Source: Pseudomonas sichuanensis (GTDB taxonomy: Bacteria; Pseudomonadota; Gammaproteobacteria; Pseudomonadales; Pseudomonadaceae). From it: DNA of 64,000 bases. Below, piece after piece: positions 24,711-33,113 of this stretch. The notes under the pieces were generated by a model. That model saw only the letters and a program-made list of their open reading frames with translations, made no database searches and had not been told where the DNA came from. The stretch is taken from NCBI RefSeq assembly GCF_003231305.1, contig NZ_QKVM01000033.1, positions 1-64,000 of the forward strand, given 5' to 3'. A program made the translations under genes and the position numbers. Positions within the stretch are counted from its first letter, which is position 1. Every line of letters starts with the position of its first letter.

Positions 24711-26852
24711 TCAAACCCTGAACTGATTGATCAAGCGCCGCTGCTGCTCGGCCAGCTTGGTCAGCTCGGCGCTGGCCTGGCTCGACTCGTCGGCGCCGCC
24801 GGCCACTTCACCGGCCACCTGGCCGATGCTGATCACGTTGCGGTTGATGTCCTCGGCCACCGCGCTCTGCTGCTCGGCGGCGCTGGCGATCTGGGTGTTC
24901 ATGTCGTTGATCACCGACACCGCCTGGGTGATGCTCTCCAGCGACTGCGCCGCGCGGCTGGCCTGCTGCACGCTGACGTCGGTCTTGCCCTGGCTGTCTT
25001 CCATCACCTTGACCACTTCGCGGGTGCCCTGCTGCAGCTGCTGGATCATCTGCTGGATTTCCTGCGTGGCCTGCTGGGTCTTCTGTGCCAGGTTGCGGAC
25101 TTCGTCGGCGACCACGGCGAAGCCACGGCCCTGCTCGCCGGCGCGGGCGGCCTCGATGGCGGCGTTGAGCGCCAGCAGGTTGGTCTGCTCGGCAATTGCG
25201 CGGATCGCCACGAGGATGGCGTTGATGTTCTCGCTGTCGCGGGCCAGGTCCTGCACCACGGCCACGGCCCGGCCAATCTCGCCGGCCAGTGCGCTGATCG
25301 AATGCGAGGTGTCACGTACGATCTCCAGCCCCTGGTTGGCCGCGCGGTCGGCCTCGCTGGCCGCCTGGGCCGCCTGGGTGGCGTTGCGCGCCACGTCCTG
25401 CGCGGTGGCGGTCATTTCCTGCACGGCGGTGGCCACCTGGTCGATCTCCACCATCTGTTTGTGCACGCCTTGGTTGGTGCGAATGGCGATGTCGGCGGTG
25501 TGCTCCGACGAGTCGCTGACTTTCTGGACCGAGCTGACCACCTGGCTGATCATGGCCTGCAGCTTGACCAGGAAGGTGTTGAAGCCCTTGGCGATGGCGC
25601 CCAATTCGTCGGCGCGGTCGCTTTGCAGGCGGCGGGTCAGGTCGCCTTCGCCCTGGGCGATGTCGTCGAGCATGGCCACCATCTGGCGCAGTGGGCGGGC
25701 GATGCCGTGGGCCAGCAGCCAGATCACCAGCAGGCCCAGCGCGGCGATGCCCAGGCCGACCACGGTCATGCCGGCGATGTCGGTGCGACGTTGTTCGGCC
25801 AGATCCTGCTGCAACTGATTGACGTCGGCCATCACCGTGCTCAACGGCAGTTCCAGCAGCAAGGTCCAGCGCGCATCGGTGCTGGCGACCTTGAACGGCA
25901 GGTACAGCTCGATGCGGTCCTTGCCGGCGTCCACTTCATAATGCAGGGCTTCGCCGCTCAGGCTGTTGAGGGTGCCCGACTCTTCGCTGTCGAGCACTTC
26001 GCTGGCTTTTTCGCCGAACTTCGCCGGGTCTCGGGTATAGGCCACCAGGCGGCCGTTGCTCGACACCAGCGCCAGTTCGCCGGCTCCGTCGTAGAGCTGG
26101 CGGTCGGCGGCGTTGAGCAGGTCCTGGATGAAGTTCACCGACAGGTCGGCGCCGGCCATGCCCTTGAACTGGCCATCGACCATGATCGGTTCGACGAACG
26201 AGGCGAGCATGACCATCTTGTCGCCGACCTTGTACGGTGCCGGGTCGATCACGCAGGCCTTCTTCGACTCTTTCGGGCACAGGTAGTACTCGCTGGCGCG
26301 CACGCCGGTGGCCAGCACGGTGCGGTCGTTGACGTCGGCCAGTTGGTCCTGGCCGAGGCTGCCGTCGCCGTTGCGGAACCACCAGGGCAGGAAGCGGCCG
26401 TTGGCGCTGTCGATGCCGACCAGCTTGCTGCCGACGTAGCGGGCGTCGTCATGGTCGAGGGCGTTGGGCTCCCAGCCCAGGTACGCGCCCAGTACCGTCG
26501 GGTTGACCTCTACGGTGCGCTTGAGCTGGTTGATCAGGTGTTCACGGTCGATCCGCATCAGCGGGCTGCCATCGGCGGCCTGCATGCCGAGCATGGCGTT
26601 GCTGGTGGCCAGACTGCGGGCAATCGCCAGGGGCGCCTCAAGGCCGCGCTGGATCTCGCTGACCTGGGTGCGGGCCAGGGCTGCCAGGCGCTGCTCGATC
26701 ACGCTTTCGAACTGCTTCTGTGTGCGCTGTTCCACCAGCGCCTGGGTGCGTTGGCCGGAATACACGGCGTAGAGCACCAGCGCCGCGACAATGCTCAGCA
26801 CGATGGCACCGGCCAGGGCGGCCACGGAAAACTGGATCGACTTGAACTTCAT
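24711..26852 (-). CDS. Methyl-accepting chemotaxis protein with dCACHE-type sensor
   Basis: The 713-residue receptor has TM1 near residues 7-30, a periplasmic region of about 330 residues with a double-Cache pattern (for example LGWEPNALDHDD and FRNGDGSLGQDQLAD), TM2 near 365-390, HAMP, and the signalling tip (EQTNLLALNAAIEAARAGEQ). ATG at 26852 has GGAG upstream. The sensor lacks the R..WYk.A amino-acid signature and instead resembles polyamine or organic-acid receptors such as McpU/TlpQ; the ligand is not determined. No CheR pentapeptide at the C-terminus. Confidence 0.88.
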   Translation of the reverse strand: MKFKSIQFSVAALAGAIVLSIVAALVLYAVYSGQRTQALVEQRTQKQFESVIEQRLAALARTQVSEIQRGLEAPLAIARSLATSNAMLGMQAADGSPLMRIDREHLINQLKRTVEVNPTVLGAYLGWEPNALDHDDARYVGSKLVGIDSANGRFLPWWFRNGDGSLGQDQLADVNDRTVLATGVRASEYYLCPKESKKACVIDPAPYKVGDKMVMLASFVEPIMVDGQFKGMAGADLSVNFIQDLLNAADRQLYDGAGELALVSSNGRLVAYTRDPAKFGEKASEVLDSEESGTLNSLSGEALHYEVDAGKDRIELYLPFKVASTDARWTLLLELPLSTVMADVNQLQQDLAEQRRTDIAGMTVVGLGIAALGLLVIWLLAHGIARPLRQMVAMLDDIAQGEGDLTRRLQSDRADELGAIAKGFNTFLVKLQAMISQVVSSVQKVSDSSEHTADIAIRTNQGVHKQMVEIDQVATAVQEMTATAQDVARNATQAAQAASEADRAANQGLEIVRDTSHSISALAGEIGRAVAVVQDLARDSENINAILVAIRAIAEQTNLLALNAAIEAARAGEQGRGFAVVADEVRNLAQKTQQATQEIQQMIQQLQQGTREVVKVMEDSQGKTDVSVQQASRAAQSLESITQAVSVINDMNTQIASAAEQQSAVAEDINRNVISIGQVAGEVAGGADESSQASAELTKLAEQQRRLINQFRV

Positions 26853-27003
26853 GAAAAGCTCCGCGCGCAAGGAGGTCGTATCCCTGGGTTATCGGCGGGC
26901 TAATACCAAAGCATGAGGGGCGTGCAAGAAATCTTCCTTGTGGCTCTGGTCGAGGCGCACGACTGGGCCTAGGATACGCGGCACGTAAAAAGGGAGTGTT
27001 TAA

Positions 27004-27819
27004 ATGCGTAAGTCATTCGTTGTCAGCATGTTGAGCGCCAGCGTCCTGCTGGGCGGCTGCCAGGCGGTCAATACCACCAGCGGTGGCGCCGTGGGCGTCG
27101 AGCGCAAGCAGTACATGTTCAGCATGCTCTCGACCGATGAGGTCAACCAGATGTATGCCCAGTCGTACCAGCAGACCCTCGGCGAAGCGTCGAGCAAGGG
27201 CGTGCTGGACAAGGGCAGCGCCGACGCCAAGCGCGTGCAGGCCATCGCCGACCGCCTCATCGCCCAGGCACCAGTGTTCCGGCCGGATGCCGCGCAGTGG
27301 AAGTGGGAAGTCAATGTGATCAAGAGCGACGAGCTCAATGCCAACTGCGGCCCGGGCGGCAAGATCATCGTCTACACCGGGCTGATCGATCAGCTCAAGC
27401 TCAACGATGCCGAGATCGCCGCGGTCATGGGCCACGAAATTGCCCACGCCCTGCGCGAGCACGGCCGTGAAGCGATGTCCAAGGCCTATGGCGTGGAAAT
27501 GGCCCGTCAGGGCGCGGGTGCCTTCCTCGGCCTTGGCCAGGACAGCATGGCGCTGGCCGACACCGTGGTGAACTACGCCATGACTCTGCCCAACAGCCGC
27601 AGCAACGAGAACGAGGCCGACCTGATTGGCCTGGAGCTGTCGGCCCGCGCCGGCTACGACCCGAACGCCGCGATCACCCTGTGGAACAAGATGAGCAAGG
27701 CTTCCGAAGGGGCGCCGCCTGAGTTCATGAGCACCCACCCGGCCTCCAGCAGCCGGATCGCCTCGTTGCAGGCAGCGATTCCGAAGGTGATGCCGCTGTA
27801 TCAAGCGGCCAAGAAGTAA
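27004..27819 (+). CDS. M48-family metalloprotease lipoprotein
   Basis: The 271-residue protein has a lipobox ending at C19 (LLGGC) and the zinc-protease motif HEIAH at 144-148 with the third ligand E204 in ENEADLIG, so it is like E. coli LoiP/YggG. It probably acts as an envelope quality-control protease on the periplasmic face of a membrane. GGGAG precedes the start. A variant B REP pair follows the stop. Confidence 0.9.
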   Translation: MRKSFVVSMLSASVLLGGCQAVNTTSGGAVGVERKQYMFSMLSTDEVNQMYAQSYQQTLGEASSKGVLDKGSADAKRVQAIADRLIAQAPVFRPDAAQWKWEVNVIKSDELNANCGPGGKIIVYTGLIDQLKLNDAEIAAVMGHEIAHALREHGREAMSKAYGVEMARQGAGAFLGLGQDSMALADTVVNYAMTLPNSRSNENEADLIGLELSARAGYDPNAAITLWNKMSKASEGAPPEFMSTHPASSSRIASLQAAIPKVMPLYQAAKK

Positions 27820-27869
27820 GCCATTCGGACGGGGCGCTGTGCGCCCCTGTCCCATGCACTGCGTGATAC

Positions 27870-27981
27870 CTGTAGGAGCGGCCTTGTGCCGCGAAAGGGC
27901 CGCAAAGCGGCCCCCCAGCGTTACCAGATAGATTGCCGGGGCCGCTGCGCAGCCCTTTCGCGGCACAAGGCCGCTCCTACA
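27870..27981. repeat. REP-like inverted repeat, variant B
   Basis: Second copy of the CTGTAGGAGCGGCCTTGTGC element, nearly identical to the one at 24578-24690, again at the 3' ends of convergent genes (protease and Mn exporter). Confidence 0.85.
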
Positions 27982-28008
27982 GACAGTTGCTCCTACCTAT
28001 TGCCGCTG

Positions 28009-28596
28009 TCAGCCTATCCAGCCACTGGTCTTCATCGCCGAATACACCGCGACGATCGCCAGCACCACGAACGCCGCCGCCGCCAGGCGCCGAATCAGCG
28101 TCAGTGGCAGTTTCTCGGCCGCGAAGTTACCTGCCAGTACCACCGGCACGTTGGCAATCAGCATGCCCAGGGTGGTGCCGATGATCACCATGATCAGGTG
28201 CGGATACTGCGCCGCCAGCATGACCGTGGCGACCTGGGTCTTGTCGCCGATCTCCGCCAGGAAGAACGCGATCAGGGTGGTCAGGAACGGCCCGAAACGG
28301 CGTGCGTTGCTGCTTTCGTCATCGTCCATCTTGTCCGGCACCAGGGTCCACAGCGCGGTGGCGGTGAAGCTTGCGGCAAGGATCCAGTGCAGCACCGATT
28401 CGGTGAAGAAGCTGCTCACCCAGGCACCCACGGCGCCAGCGGCGGCATGGTTGGCCAGAGTCGCGGCGACAATGCCGGCGATGATCGGCCAGGGCTTGCG
28501 AAAACGCGCCGCGAGGATGAGTGCGAGCAGTTGCGTCTTGTCGCCGATTTCGGCGAGCGCAACGATGGCGGTGGGGACCAGCAGAGATTCCAGCAT
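28009..28596 (-). CDS. mneA: TMEM165/UPF0016-family manganese exporter
   Basis: The 195-residue membrane protein has the two hallmark EIGDKT motifs (16-21 and 115-120) of the UPF0016/GDT1 family, each on a transmembrane helix; six helices are predicted. Bacterial members such as MneA export Mn2+. The riboswitch upstream at 28620-28800 matches the Mn2+-sensing yybP-ykoY class, which independently supports the role. Symbol by analogy only. Confidence 0.88.
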   Translation of the reverse strand: MLESLLVPTAIVALAEIGDKTQLLALILAARFRKPWPIIAGIVAATLANHAAAGAVGAWVSSFFTESVLHWILAASFTATALWTLVPDKMDDDESSNARRFGPFLTTLIAFFLAEIGDKTQVATVMLAAQYPHLIMVIIGTTLGMLIANVPVVLAGNFAAEKLPLTLIRRLAAAAFVVLAIVAVYSAMKTSGWIG

Positions 28597-28619
28597 CAGG
28601 TTTCCTACGGGGGCGGGTC

Positions 28620-28800
28620 GACACGGCTATGACACGTACAGCCTCCCCGCCCCGGGTAAGGTGTGCGTGTCATAGGTCTTGTCAAACCCTGGATCCGTCT
28701 GTGCGGATCGTGGGTCGTACGCGCCATGGCCTGTGGGCCAAGTGTGTTGACGCGTACCGGGCGAGCAGGGCGCTCGCGGGAGACTACTCCCCTAGGACGG
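28620..28800 (-). ncRNA. yybP-ykoY manganese riboswitch
   Basis: On the minus strand the conserved GGGGAGTAG (28792-28784) is followed by GCGTCAACA (ending 28745), the two most invariant loops of the yybP-ykoY aptamer. Downstream CTATGACACG (28675-28666) pairs with CGTGTCATAG (28636-28627), a perfect 10-bp arm that probably belongs to the switching region in front of the exporter gene. Mn2+ binding normally turns the downstream gene on. It lies between the rsmC stop and the exporter start, with ends estimated. Confidence 0.88.
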
Positions 28801-28843
28801 AGCGGATTCTGCCTACACCGCGCGCATTCGGCAAGCGCTGTTT

Positions 28844-29842
28844 TCAGCCACGGGTTGCCCGGTAGATGCGAAAGCCCTGCGCTTCGGCGCGAATTTCGCA
28901 GTTGCCGAGCGCGCCTTCGATCAAGGGTTGATAGCGCAGGAAGCTGTTGGCAACCAGGCGTATTTCACCGCCTTTTCGAAGATGTTCGCCAGATTTTTTC
29001 AGCAGGTTCTCCGAGGTCTGGTAATCGGTGTGCACCCCTGTGTGGAACGGCGGATTGCTCAGGATCAGGTCCAGGTCGGCAGGGGCGGCATCGATGCCGT
29101 CACCGCTGATCACCTCGCCTTCGAGGTTGTTGGCCGCAAGGGTCAGGCGACTGGCGGCCACGGCGAATGCATCCACATCCAGCAGGGTGACCCGGCTGTG
29201 CGGGTAACGCCGTTTGACCGTTGCCCCCAGCACGCCGGCGCCGCAGCCAAAGTCCAGCACATGGCCGCCTGGCAGGCCGTCGAGGTGCTCCAGCAACAGC
29301 GCCGTGCCTTTGTCCAGGCGGCCATGGCTGAACACCCCCGGCAGGCTGATGACTTGCAGCGGGCCATCGGCGAGCGGCAGCTCGAAACGTTCCGCCAGGC
29401 TGTGCAGTGGCTTGGCTTCAGGGGCGTTGTCGACGGTCACCTGCCACAGCTGGCAGTGCCGGGCGCTGTCGAGCTTACGCGGTTTGCCAAAGGCCTGCAG
29501 CAGCTTGGCCGCACCTTCGATGCCGCCGCGTTTTTCACCCACCAGGTAGAGCACGCGGCCGGCCAGGCGTGACGCCAGCGCGTTGAGCAGGTAGGCGGCC
29601 AGTTCGCGGGATTTGGGCAGGAACAGCACCGCGCTGTCGAAGGCCGCCGCGGGCACCTCGACGCCATAGTGGCTGCGCCCGGCGAAGCGGCTTTCAAGCA
29701 GCGCCTGATCGCCGGCATGCCAGGTCCAGCCATGGGCCGCCGGCAGCTGGCCAAGCAGGCCATCGGCCTGGGCGCCGGCAATCAACAACGGGCCCTGGAA
29801 CAGGTCCGCCTGGCGGAGCAACACTTCACTGCGCGGGTCCAT
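28844..29842 (-). CDS. rsmC: 16S rRNA (guanine-N2-)-methyltransferase RsmC
   Basis: Methylates G1207 of 16S rRNA in the 30S subunit with SAM. The 332-residue protein has a degenerate N-terminal methyltransferase-like half and a catalytic C-terminal half with VLDFGCGAGVLG and ILSNPPFHTG, the RsmC/RsmD motif. Full length. It lies upstream of the riboswitch and 51 nt downstream of the 2-hydroxyacid dehydrogenase gene. Confidence 0.93.
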   Translation of the reverse strand: MDPRSEVLLRQADLFQGPLLIAGAQADGLLGQLPAAHGWTWHAGDQALLESRFAGRSHYGVEVPAAAFDSAVLFLPKSRELAAYLLNALASRLAGRVLYLVGEKRGGIEGAAKLLQAFGKPRKLDSARHCQLWQVTVDNAPEAKPLHSLAERFELPLADGPLQVISLPGVFSHGRLDKGTALLLEHLDGLPGGHVLDFGCGAGVLGATVKRRYPHSRVTLLDVDAFAVAASRLTLAANNLEGEVISGDGIDAAPADLDLILSNPPFHTGVHTDYQTSENLLKKSGEHLRKGGEIRLVANSFLRYQPLIEGALGNCEIRAEAQGFRIYRATRG

Positions 29843-29893
29843 GGACGACGCCTCCTGAAAAAAGTGGCGCAGTGTAGCAGAGGCTCCAGTCGA

Positions 29894-30859
29894 TCAGCCG
29901 ACCACTCGCCGTGGCTGGCCGGCGAAGTAGGCCAGGGCGTTTTCGGCGAGCTGGCCGACGATGCGCTGGCGCGACTCCACCGCGCCCCAGGCGCTGTGCG
30001 GGGTGATGATCAGGCGCGGGATGTCGCCGGCCAGCAGAGGGTTGCCGTTGACGGGGGGCTCGACGCTCAGCACATCGGTGGCCGCGCCGCCCAGGTGGCC
30101 GCTGCGCAGTGTGTCGGCCAGCGCCTGCTCGTCGATCAGCCCGCCACGGGCGGTATTGACCACCAGGGCGCCCGGTTTGAGCAGCGCCAGCTCGCGGGCG
30201 CCCAGCATGTGGCGGGTCTGTTCGTTGAGCGGGCAATGCAGGGTGAGGGCGTCCACCTGCGGCAGCAACTCTTCCAGCGGCAGGCGATCCGCGCGGGGTG
30301 GGCGCCCGGGTATCTGCCCGGTCAGCACGCGCATGCCGAATGCCTCGGCCAGCCGCGCCACCGCGCCACCCAGCTCGCCATGGCCGAGCAGGCCGAGGGT
30401 CTTGCCCTCCAGCTCGACGATGGGGAAGTCCAGCAGGCAGAACTGGCTGGCCTTGGCCCACTGGCCGGCCGCCACGGCCTGGTTGTAGTCGCACAGGCGC
30501 GTGGCCAGCGCCAGCAGCAGGGCCAGGGTGTGCTGCGCCACCGACGGGGTGCCATAGCCCTGGCAGTTGCACACGGTGATGCCCTGGGCGCGAGCGGCGG
30601 CCAGGTCGACGTTGTTGGTGCCGGTGGCGGCAACCAGGATCAGCTTGAGCTGCGGGTTGGCCGCGAGCGCCTCGGCATCGAGCATGACCTTGTTGCTGAT
30701 GACTGCGGTGGCGCCCTGCAGGCGCTCGGCAACCTGGTCCGGACGGGTCGCGGCATGCAGTTGCAGTTCGTCGAATTGGCTGCGCAGGGGCGAAAGGTCG
30801 AGGTCGCCGAGGTCGAGGGAGTGGTGATCGAGAAACACGGCGCGACGTAGGCTGGGCAT
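29894..30859 (-). CDS. D-2-hydroxyacid dehydrogenase (glycerate/glyoxylate reductase-like)
   Basis: The 321-residue NAD(P)-binding enzyme has the GHGELGG Rossmann motif after 'LGL', the catalytic Arg in NTARGGLIDE, the Glu in the DVLSVEPP region and the His in TPHSAWG, as in glycerate or hydroxypyruvate reductases. Probable reaction: reduction of hydroxypyruvate/glyoxylate. The gene is divergent from the acyl-CoA ligase at 31096; the 236-bp gap contains a degenerate REP copy near 30895. Confidence 0.87.
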   Translation of the reverse strand: MPSLRRAVFLDHHSLDLGDLDLSPLRSQFDELQLHAATRPDQVAERLQGATAVISNKVMLDAEALAANPQLKLILVAATGTNNVDLAAARAQGITVCNCQGYGTPSVAQHTLALLLALATRLCDYNQAVAAGQWAKASQFCLLDFPIVELEGKTLGLLGHGELGGAVARLAEAFGMRVLTGQIPGRPPRADRLPLEELLPQVDALTLHCPLNEQTRHMLGARELALLKPGALVVNTARGGLIDEQALADTLRSGHLGGAATDVLSVEPPVNGNPLLAGDIPRLIITPHSAWGAVESRQRIVGQLAENALAYFAGQPRRVVG

Positions 30860-31095
30860 GAGGGGCTCCGGTCAGGGCAAAGGTGTTCGGCTATCCGTGG
30901 GCGCGGGCTTGCCTCGCGAAGGGGCCTCAGGAAGCTGGGCGCAGTGTCGGTTCCGCAGGCGCCGCTCGTCAACGACGACGGCCCCACTCATACCTGTTCC
31001 AGCCAAATCATTCCTTCGGCTGATTTGACCGGTGCGTCACCGTTCTACAGTAAGTGCCTGAATTGTCCGGCCCGCTTTCCAGAAAAGGGATACCC

Positions 31096-32778
31096 ATGCT
31101 GCAGACGCGCATCATCAAGCCCGCCGAGGGCGCTTACCAATATCCACTGCTGATCAAGCGCCTGCTGATGTCGGGCGTGCGCTACGAGAAGACCCGTGAA
31201 ATCGTCTATCGCGATCAGTTACGCCTCACCTACCCGCAACTGAGCGAGCGCATCGCGCGCCTGGCCAACGTACTGAGCGCCGCTGGCGTGAAGGCCGGTG
31301 ATACCGTGGCGGTCATGGATTGGGACAGCCACCGCTATCTGGAATGCATGTTCGCCATCCCGATGATCGGTGCGGTGGTGCACACCATCAACGTGCGCCT
31401 GTCCCCCGAGCAGATTCTCTACACCATGAACCACGCCGAAGACCGCTTCGTGCTGGTCAACAGCGATTTCGTCGGCCTCTACCAGGGCATCGCCAGCCAG
31501 TTGACCACCGTGGAAGGCACCGTACTGCTGACCGACGGGCCGGACAAGAGCGCCGACCTGCCTGGCCTTCACGGCGAATACGAGCAACTGCTGGCGGCTG
31601 CCAGCCCGCAGTACGACTTCCCCGATTTCGACGAAAACTCGGTGGCCACCACGTTCTATACCACCGGCACCACCGGCAACCCCAAGGGCGTGTATTTCAC
31701 CCACCGCCAGCTGGTGCTGCACACCCTGGCCGAGGCCGCGGTGACCGGCAGCATCGACAGCGTGCGGCTGCTTGGCAGCAACGATGTGTACATGCCGATC
31801 ACCCCGATGTTCCATGTGCACGCCTGGGGTATTCCCTATGCGGCCACCATGCTTGGCATGAAGCAGGTCTACCCCGGGCGCTATGAGCCGGACATGCTGG
31901 TCAAGCTGTGGCGCGAGGAAAAGGTCACCTTCTCCCACTGCGTGCCGACCATCCTGCAGATGCTGCTCAACTGCCCGTCCTCCCAGGGTGAAAACTTCGG
32001 CGGCTGGAAGATCATCATCGGCGGCAGCGCGCTCAACCGGGCGCTGTACGAGGCGGCCCTGGCCCGGGGCATCCAGCTCACCGCGGCGTATGGCATGTCG
32101 GAGACCTGCCCGCTGATCAGCGCCGCGCACCTGAACGATGAGTTGCAGGCCGGCAGCGAGGATGAGCGGGTCACCTACCGCATCAAGGCCGGGGTGCCGG
32201 TGCCGCTGGTGGAGGCGGCGATCGTCGATGGCGACGGCAACATCCTCCCTGCCGATGGCGAGTCCCAGGGCGAGCTGGTCCTGCGTGCGCCGTGGCTGAC
32301 CATGGGGTACTTCAAGGAGCCGGAAAAAAGCGAGGAGCTGTGGCAGGGCGGCTGGCTGCATACCGGTGACGTCGCGACCCTCGATGGCATGGGTTTCATC
32401 GATATCCGCGATCGCATCAAGGATGTGATCAAGACGGGGGGCGAGTGGATCTCGTCGCTCGACCTCGAGGACCTGGTCAGCCGGCACCCTGCGGTGCGCG
32501 AGGTGGCGGTGGTCGGCGTGGCCGACCCGCAATGGGGCGAGCGCCCGTTCGCGCTGCTGGTGGTGCGCGAGGGGCTGAGCATCGACGCGCGTTCCCTCAA
32601 GGAACACCTCAAACCGTTCGTCGAACAAGGGCACATCAACAAGTGGGCGATCCCCAGCCAGATCGCCATTGTTACTGAAATTCCCAAGACCAGTGTCGGC
32701 AAGCTCGACAAGAAGCGCATCCGCCTGGACATCACTCAGTGGCAGGCCAGCAACAGCACTTTCCTTTCCACGCTCTGA
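31096..32778 (+). CDS. Fatty acyl-CoA ligase (AMP-forming)
   Basis: The 560-residue ANL-family enzyme activates a carboxylic acid through an acyl-AMP intermediate to the CoA thioester. It has the P-loop-like TFYTTGTTGNPKG, the A5-type YGMSE.CP, GYFKEPEKSEE and the C-terminal lysine in TSVGKLDKKR. It resembles medium/long-chain FadD-type ligases. ATG at 31096 has AAAAGGGATACCC upstream; a GTG at 31054 was rejected. Adjacent DUF1302/DUF1329 genes suggest the acid may come from an imported lipid or ester. Confidence 0.9.
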   Translation: MLQTRIIKPAEGAYQYPLLIKRLLMSGVRYEKTREIVYRDQLRLTYPQLSERIARLANVLSAAGVKAGDTVAVMDWDSHRYLECMFAIPMIGAVVHTINVRLSPEQILYTMNHAEDRFVLVNSDFVGLYQGIASQLTTVEGTVLLTDGPDKSADLPGLHGEYEQLLAAASPQYDFPDFDENSVATTFYTTGTTGNPKGVYFTHRQLVLHTLAEAAVTGSIDSVRLLGSNDVYMPITPMFHVHAWGIPYAATMLGMKQVYPGRYEPDMLVKLWREEKVTFSHCVPTILQMLLNCPSSQGENFGGWKIIIGGSALNRALYEAALARGIQLTAAYGMSETCPLISAAHLNDELQAGSEDERVTYRIKAGVPVPLVEAAIVDGDGNILPADGESQGELVLRAPWLTMGYFKEPEKSEELWQGGWLHTGDVATLDGMGFIDIRDRIKDVIKTGGEWISSLDLEDLVSRHPAVREVAVVGVADPQWGERPFALLVVREGLSIDARSLKEHLKPFVEQGHINKWAIPSQIAIVTEIPKTSVGKLDKKRIRLDITQWQASNSTFLSTL

Positions 32779-33113
32779 CCCTGTGGCGGCTCGTGCCTTA
32801 CAAGGTGCGGGCCGCATGCTAGAGCGGCCGAAGCCTTGCCAAACAGAAAAATTGGGCCATGCTTGAGCACTGCCAGCCCATGGGGCCGCTCCTTCAGGGC
32901 CGGCCGCAAGCAGGGCGCGCAAATCACACTTTAGAGGGATCAAGCACCTGTGACCGCTGGCTATAGTCGGGCCAGGGGATTTTTCAGGAATGGGGGAGGG
33001 TGCCGCGCATCATTGATGTGCGATACCACGGGCAGGAGCCGGCTTTACCAGGCGCTCGAGCCGTTCTTGAAAGGACTCACTGCCATAACAATAAAGTACA
33101 TGGAGTAGCGTCG
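32779..33113. other. 335-bp leader before the DUF1302 gene
   Basis: No gene is supported. It must hold the 3' end region of the ligase gene and the promoter of the DUF1302-DUF1329 pair. I saw no clear sigma-54 site; TTGAAA near 33067 with TAAAGT 19 nt further is a weak sigma-70-like pair. Confidence 0.35.

Noticed and set aside
24654..26903. 749-codon plus-strand frame
   Set aside because: Shadow of the minus-strand chemoreceptor; His/Gln/Val-rich antisense translation without domains.
24578..27981. Repeated palindromes as a CRISPR array or IS ends
   Set aside because: Copies are kilobases apart at gene ends, with no regular spacers, transposase or target duplications; they are REP elements.
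31054..31095. Upstream GTG start for the acyl-CoA ligase
   Set aside because: No ribosome site there, while AAAAGGG precedes the ATG at 31096 at normal spacing.
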